Source of the DNA: Lepus europaeus
Lineage: Eukaryota; Chordata; Mammalia; Lagomorpha; Leporidae
Length of the DNA stretch: 64,000 bases
Reading direction: 5' to 3'
Assembly: GCF_033115175.1 (NCBI RefSeq)
Contig: NC_084835.1
Coordinates: forward strand, 97,494,448-97,558,447
The notes under the pieces are model-generated. The model was not told the DNA's origin. It did not search any database and worked only from the letters and a program-made list of their open reading frames with translations. A program made the translations under genes and the position numbers. Numbering within the stretch: the first letter of the stretch is position 1; every line of letters starts with the position of its first letter. Shown one piece after another: positions 56,576-64,000 of the stretch.

Positions 56576-56946
56576 CCACTGAATATGCTCTTCTACTGCA
56601 ATTTTTATAAGTAATTTTAACACCTTTGAGAACAAACTAATCACCTGGATACAACATATTCAGAAGGGCTAGGGTAGACAAATTGAGATCTACTGATTTA
56701 TTTCAGTGAGGTCTAGGGTTAATGACCAGAGACATGCCTTAACAAAGCCTTAGTTAGGATATATTTGTATCATCTTTGAATGTTTACAGATCCCTACAAC
56801 TGAAGAAGCCCAAGTGGAAAGACCACATAGAGAGCCAGGTCACTAGCAATGAGCAAGCCCAGATCAGAAAATAACTGTCCAGCCAAGTGACTGTTGGAAA
56901 ACTACTCAATTCCGGAGTGTCTTGATATGTAAACATAGCTAACTGT
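56576..56946. other. Unassigned intergenic DNA
   Basis: About 370 bases, no feature recognised. Confidence 0.45.
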
Positions 56947-57228
56947 TGGGGCTCGTGTTGTGGCGTAGTGAGTTAAACTGGAACCTCAACTCCAACATCC
57001 CATATGGGTGCTGGTTTGGGCTGATCCAGCTCCCTGCCAATGAACCTGGGAAAGCACCAGAAGACGGCCCAAGTGCTCGAGGCCCTGCACCCATGTGGGA
57101 GACCCAGATGAAGCTCTTGGCTCCAACCTGGCCCAGCCCCAGCCATTGTGGCCTTTTGGGAAGTGAACCAGCAGAAGGAAGATCTCTCCATCTCTCCTTC
57201 TGCCTTTCAAAAAAAAAAAAAAAAAAAG
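56947..57228 (+). mobile_element. Last C-repeat SINE of the window
   Basis: Head GGGGCTCGTGTTGTGGCGTAG, A18 tail. Flanks AGCTAACTGTT and AGCTGACTGCT form an imperfect TSD. No C-repeat follows in the remaining 6.8 kb. Confidence 0.9.
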
Positions 57229-57737
57229 CTGACTGCTATCCCATCACTATTAAGTGGCTTTCAAATGTTTTCTAATGAGGTGAAAATCTCCTTTTTGAAT
57301 ATTTAAAGAGACTTAAAAAGAACCGCAAGTTAAACAGAATATTTAATACATTTGTAGGAATAGAAGGAATGCAAGGACTGGAATTTTACAACATACATCA
57401 GATGCTTAAATAAAAGATGTTTCATTTATCAATTAGGTTTTTTCTATGTCCCTGTCTTTTCTGTCTTCCTCAGAGCATTACAGAGTAATCATTACTCTCA
57501 CGGATAGACTGTGACATTACTCTCACGGATTCACTGTGTTGGAAAGTCATTATTTCTTTGTTTCACAGCTTTATCCCCTGCACTGTTTCACAGTAAAAAT
57601 GTACTCTGCTCAGACTAGAGGTGCCCAAAGAAATGAGAGCACACATCGGTCATTCACATGAATGAATGCTAGAGAGGGTCAGGGCTGTTAAGGACTGATT
57701 TAGCAACATCTAAGTATCTGCTGGCACAAACCTTCTA
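57229..57737. other. Single-copy DNA downstream of C18orf32
   Basis: No repeat found. May include further 3'UTR if the poly(A) signal at 57738 is not the main one. Two copies of ATTACTCTCACGGAT lie at 57491 and 57516. Confidence 0.45.
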
Positions 57738-57743
57738 TTTATT
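57738..57743 (-). terminator. Candidate poly(A) signal of C18orf32
   Basis: AATAAA on the minus strand, about 260 bases past the stop codon, is the first canonical hexamer downstream of coding exon B. A longer 3'UTR reaching further left cannot be excluded. Confidence 0.4.
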
Positions 57744-57999
57744 CATATTATTAAAAGTGCAGTAATAGGAATGAAATCTACGTTAATGAAAAAGGAACTC
57801 AGGAATGAGGTCATTAAATATAACTAAGTACATTTTAAGTATAAATACCACATATTCCCTGATTGGTACAGGGAACTACCTAAACTAGCTAGCCTGAGTT
57901 CTGGTCTCAGAGAAAAAGGTCAGAGACAGTCATGAAGAAGGTGCTTCTTATTATCACGTCCATGTGTGAAACAACTGGGATCCCTTGGGGAAAGCCACT

Positions 58000-58575
<576 letters not shown>

Positions 58576-59536
58576 TTAAATCTGTTGAGTTATGGGGGAG
58601 ACAAAAATTTAGTTCATCGTCGAAAAATGACTGAAGGAATGCACCTTAAGGTATGTGAAAGGTCTATTTCGACACTTGAAAACATACTATTCGCCCCAAG
58701 TAAGAGTTACTACATAAAAACACTATCGGGGAGTAAAGGAGTACCAGGTGCTAGACGGGAACGTGCAGTGGGGCGCCTGCTTCCACCCCTTTCCCATCAC
58801 GGCGTCCCAGGTTGAAGGAAACGCACCTGTGCAGGCGCGAGCAGGTGACAGATGTTATCAATTCCTTCAACCCTCCGGCAAAAACACCATGTTACCCTCC
58901 TTCTACCAAGCCTTCCAAACCAACCAAACCTCTTCAAAGCAACCGGCGGGCGGTGCTGCGGGCCCCAGGCTCAGGTGGTGACTGGCGACCCCTGCATCAC
59001 AGAGAGCCGGCTGTGTGCCACGCAAGTTCACGCGTGACAAGCTGCGAGCTCTCCGTCACCGCACGGACGCCTCTGCGAACAACTTTTTAGCTCTCTCTAA
59101 AACGAGGCTGCTTGTATTTTCTCCCCGAAGCCTCACAACGATCCTGTGAGAAGCTATTTGACTTTACGTATACAGAAACCGTTAGAACATTCCAGAAGGG
59201 GGCCAGGGAGACATCTAATTCCGCGCTGCAAGTCGACAAAGCGAGCGAAACGGCGCAGAGCCGTCGCCGAGCGCAGGCCCGCGGCTCCGCCATCCCTCCC
59301 ACGGGGCCAGGGCGAACGCCGGGCCGCTGGCAGGGGCCAAGGCGGGGACCGAGCGAGACGGAGGCACCGGCCGGGCCGGCGCTCGGGGCGAGCGTACCGT
59401 GAGGGCGCGGGCGGGCCGCACCCCGACCGAGGGCTCCGCGGGCTGCGTGGCGGCCAGGCGAGCCTCCGAGCGCCGCGGGACCGCCGCGACACGACCCAGC
59501 CCCGGCCCCAGCCCGAGCGCCCCCAGCCCAGCTCAC

Positions 59537-59600
59537 CGGCGGCCGCGAAGCCCGAGCGCCAACGTCCGCACTTCCGGAGGGAGGGACGAGCTGCTGCCGA
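59537..59600 (-). other. C18orf32: C18orf32 noncoding exon 1 (approximate start)
   Basis: The minus strand has a consensus donor, GCCGCCG|gtgagc, after 59537, inside the CpG island. It would splice to the acceptor before 58581. An ETS-type site and a CCAAT box lie just upstream, so the transcript probably starts around 59565-59600. A weaker donor (CACG|gtacgc after 59399) is an alternative. Confidence 0.55.
59569..59577 (-). promoter_or_regulatory. ETS/GABP-type site CCGGAAGTG
   Basis: The minus strand reads CCGGAAGTG about 35 bases upstream of the proposed exon 1 donor, a common start-proximal element in TATA-less housekeeping promoters. Confidence 0.5.
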
Positions 59601-59601
59601 G

Positions 59602-59606
59602 CCAAT
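59602..59606 (+). promoter_or_regulatory. CCAAT box (NF-Y type)
   Basis: The sequence GAGCCAATGGG is a full NF-Y context. It lies about 30 bases upstream of the ETS site relative to C18orf32. NF-Y acts in either orientation. Confidence 0.4.
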
Positions 59607-59910
59607 GGGCACCCCGAGAGGGCGGCGGAGCGCGCCTGCGTCAGCCTGGGTGACCGGGCGCACGGCGGCGCCGCGGGTGGGCGGGCGCGGCGGCGCTGCG
59701 GGCGCCCAGCGGCGGAGGAGAGGCCGTGCGGGACGCGGGAAGGTCGGAGCCCTCCACTCCCGCGGGTGTGCCACAGGCCGTCGGCAGGCGCCGTCGCCGG
59801 CCAGCCGTTTGTTGGTGTCTTAACTTCTAGGGCAGGGCTCTTCAGGCCCTCACACGTCACGTTCTTGGCGATGACGACTAAGCCACGTCACTCGGGGCGG
59901 CTGCGGCGGG

Positions 59911-60680
59911 AGTCAGGTTGAGGAGGGGAGGCCATGCTCCCTCGGGGTTTATTGGTTTCCACGGCTTAGCTTAGCTTCCTCTGGAAGCTGTCCCCGCGCA
60001 TCCTCACACGTCCTGTCTGGAAAGCAGGCTTCGAGCCCGACTAGAACGTCTGTCCCCACGCCGTTTGTGATGGCAGCAGCCGGCCTAGACAGCGTGACTG
60101 GAGGCCTTAATGCACGGGAGAACCTGAGGGGACGGGTAGGGACTGGGCCCCTCCGGACTGACCCCTCTCCCACCTTGCCCCGCAGAACGTGCTCTCCGCC
60201 CGGCATCACCAGAGGAAACCGGCCGCAGCACCCGAACCCGTCGCCGCCTCCTGAACCCCGCTGTCCCCACCCTCAAGTCCTCCTGACACACAGAACCACC
60301 TGCAGCGGCAGAGCACCCCCACGGGCCCCAGGATGTCTGGCGGCTAGAACACTGTGGCATAATCCGCGACATGCTATGAAGGCCAGGTCCCCATTTTAAC
60401 CAAACACTATTAACAATCTATTACCAGAAAACATGTGATTGGAGAGTGACCACTAACAACTGCAGCCTTCCTTCTCAGGGTGAAGAAAACTTGCGACAGA
60501 TGCGTAACTAAATATGGCAAAAGGGCTTGCATTGTACTTGGAAGAGCCTCACAGCAGCATTATCCACGGATCAAAACTGAGTGGCCCGGGGCACACAAAA
60601 ACCGACTTGAATTTTGATCCTAAGAGAACTCATTTGATGCGTTTATAAAGACACAAAAGGTTTACTAATAAAGACAACCA
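59911..60680. other. Spacer between RPL17 3' end and C18orf32 promoter
   Basis: About 770 bases without repeats, GC-rich on its left half. The short distance suits read-through from RPL17 into C18orf32. Confidence 0.55.
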
Positions 60681-60698
60681 ACGTTCTTTTAATTCGTA

Positions 60699-60704
60699 TT
60701 TATT
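60699..60704 (-). terminator. RPL17 poly(A) signal
   Basis: AATAAA on the minus strand begins 11 bases after the TAA stop, giving the very short 3'UTR usual for ribosomal-protein mRNAs. A second AATAAA (60715-60720) overlaps the stop codon itself. Confidence 0.8.
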
Positions 60705-60715
60705 TTATACTGAGT

Positions 60716-63072
<2,357 letters not shown>

Positions 63073-63171
63073 TTTCGCAGGTCACCTGCAAGGGCACAGT
63101 GGCAACCCTGTCAATCATCCCCAGTACACAGCAGTGACACAGTGTAAGCGAATTACTAAATGCGCCCCACA

Positions 63172-63238
63172 GCTGCTCAGAGAATGGTTGGTTTCATGAT
63201 TTATCCAAAGGTGTCCTAAGAAATGGCATCATCGCAGC
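63172..63238 (-). ncRNA. SNORD58: SNORD58-family box C/D snoRNA, RPL17 intron 1
   Basis: Stem GCTGC/GCAGC, C box ATGATGC (last base off), antisense core CTTAGGACACCT and D box CTGA. It lies upstream of the start codon, within intron 1. The C'-like stretch (TCATGAAA) differs from the CCGTGAAA of the other three. Confidence 0.88.
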
Positions 63239-63803
63239 GTTCTCCTGTGCACCTCCCAGCGCTGGCTCACATAGGGCCCTCACCAGCAGTAGATACGACG
63301 TACGGCGTGTTCCAACCAAACCCGGCCCTCGCGGGAGCACGGCACAGTTCAGTCCACATCCTCCCTCCACCCAACTCAGACTTTCGGGGTATGAACCACG
63401 CTGGGAGCCAACCCACGCGCTTTGTCGAATCGAGCTAAGCCCTGACCCGACTTTACTCCCCCACTCTCTCGCCGCGTTCTCGGCCACCACTCACCAAGGC
63501 GCCGCACCTCTGGAGCTGAAGTCGGCACGGACTACAAGCCGCCCGTGCTGCCGCCTGCCGAGGGGCCCTGCCACCCCCCATTCCCACCCATGTCCCTATG
63601 CAGGTAGCAGAGGCCGGCTGGTCCCGGAGCGCCAAGTCGGGCCCCCGCCACATTCCTTTACACAGGGGAACACCACTTCCAGCGTACAATCGTAGCCCTG
63701 GGAGTTCTCCCAACGGATGCCTCGGCGCCGACGACCCCAAAGCCAGGATGGCGGCGATGGCCAGTGGATTGCGCGCTCAGAGAGCCACGACATAGTCACT
63801 CAC

Positions 63804-63831
63804 CTAAGGCCGCTTACAGGAAGAGGAAGAG
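63804..63831 (-). other. RPL17: RPL17 noncoding exon 1 with TOP start
   Basis: The minus strand reads CTCTTCCTCTTCCTGTAAG, then CGGCCTTAG|gtgagt. A C followed by an unbroken pyrimidine run is the terminal oligopyrimidine (TOP) start of ribosomal-protein mRNAs, which places them under mTOR/LARP1 translational control. The donor after 63804 is a near-perfect consensus. Exon 1 would be about 28 bases. Confidence 0.8.
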
Positions 63832-63866
63832 CAGTGGCTCCTGGGAGAATTCATGAGATCTCGTCC

Positions 63867-63876
63867 TCTCGCGAGA
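63867..63876. promoter_or_regulatory. TCTCGCGAGA element of RPL17 promoter
   Basis: The exact 10-base palindrome sits about 36 bases upstream of the TOP start. It is a known core-promoter element of CpG-island housekeeping genes, reported to be bound by BANP (earlier assigned to ZBTB33). A related GAGATCTCG half lies next to it at 63855-63863. Confidence 0.7.
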
Positions 63877-64000
63877 TTTCCAGACGAAGAAACGAGATCT
63901 GAAGAGCGGTGGAAGGCTGGGAAGAAAGGGAGTGTGGGATATGTTTTAAGAAGGTCTGAAAACGAATGGCCGGCTTAGAGACCATCTCAAAATTCTCTCT

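Larger units (their letters stand above)
59230..59910 (-). promoter_or_regulatory. C18orf32: CpG-island promoter of C18orf32
   Basis: CpG is very dense from about 59.23 to 59.9 kb, between the C18orf32 first coding exon and the RPL17 3' end. There is no TATA box. Overlapping open frames of over 200 codons on both strands are GC-driven. A TGCGTCA half-CRE at 59636-59642 and GTGACGT-like sites near 59.87-59.92 kb are also present. Confidence 0.8.
63280..63960 (-). promoter_or_regulatory. RPL17: RPL17 promoter and GC-rich 5' region
   Basis: GC content and CpG rise from about 63.28 kb through the first exon to about 63.9 kb. The region covers most of intron 1 and the proximal promoter. A YY1-like AGGATGGCGGCG occurs on the plus strand at 63746-63757 in intron 1. 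Confidence 0.65.

Noticed and set aside
59087-59860. Open frames of 257, 225 and 206 codons near 59.1-59.9 kb
   Set aside because: Same cause, the C18orf32 CpG island. They overlap on opposite strands and are rich in Arg, Pro, Ala and Gly.

Overview
The window is nuclear DNA from a lagomorph, most likely rabbit. The main evidence is about 90 copies or fragments of the lagomorph C-repeat SINE (CSINE). These have a tRNA-like head, a body with the landmark GGCCTGGGAAAGCAG, a CT-rich stretch and an A-rich or AAATAAATA tail. By my hand tally they cover roughly 25 kb of the first 57 kb. Three host genes, all on the minus strand, are recognised from their exons: DYM (dymeclin), C18orf32 and RPL17. 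This is the order and orientation I recall from human chromosome 18q21.

Layout. (1) 1-34.4 kb: the 5' end of DYM. Its CpG-island promoter and a noncoding first exon lie near 34.1-34.4 kb, and the first coding exon (exon 2) is at 4511-4702. The 29.4-kb intron between them is packed with SINEs, L1 fragments, MIRs and old LTR remnants. The rest of DYM lies left of the window. (2) 34.5-57.2 kb: intergenic DNA with the same repeats and no gene I can support. (3) 57.7-59.6 kb: C18orf32, two coding exons and a CpG-island promoter. (4) 60.7-63.85 kb: RPL17 with all six coding exons intact (184 codons), a TOP-type noncoding first exon, and four intronic box C/D snoRNAs of the SNORD58 family.

The gene block at 57.2-64 kb contains no C-repeat at all, in sharp contrast to the rest. 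RPL17 is a dual-output gene, giving ribosomal protein L17 (uL22) from its exons and rRNA-methylation guides from introns 1, 3, 4 and 6. C18orf32 starts about 1.1 kb past the RPL17 poly(A) signal, which fits the read-through transcripts known from human.

I found no novel multi-gene system. The observations most worth checking are a templated patch of nearby DNA inside one SINE (18914-19325), the fourth SNORD58 copy, a young SINE sublineage marked by a shared short insertion, and a heptamer expansion born inside a SINE body. SINE limits are read by eye and are good to about 10 bases, except where a target-site duplication (TSD) fixes them.
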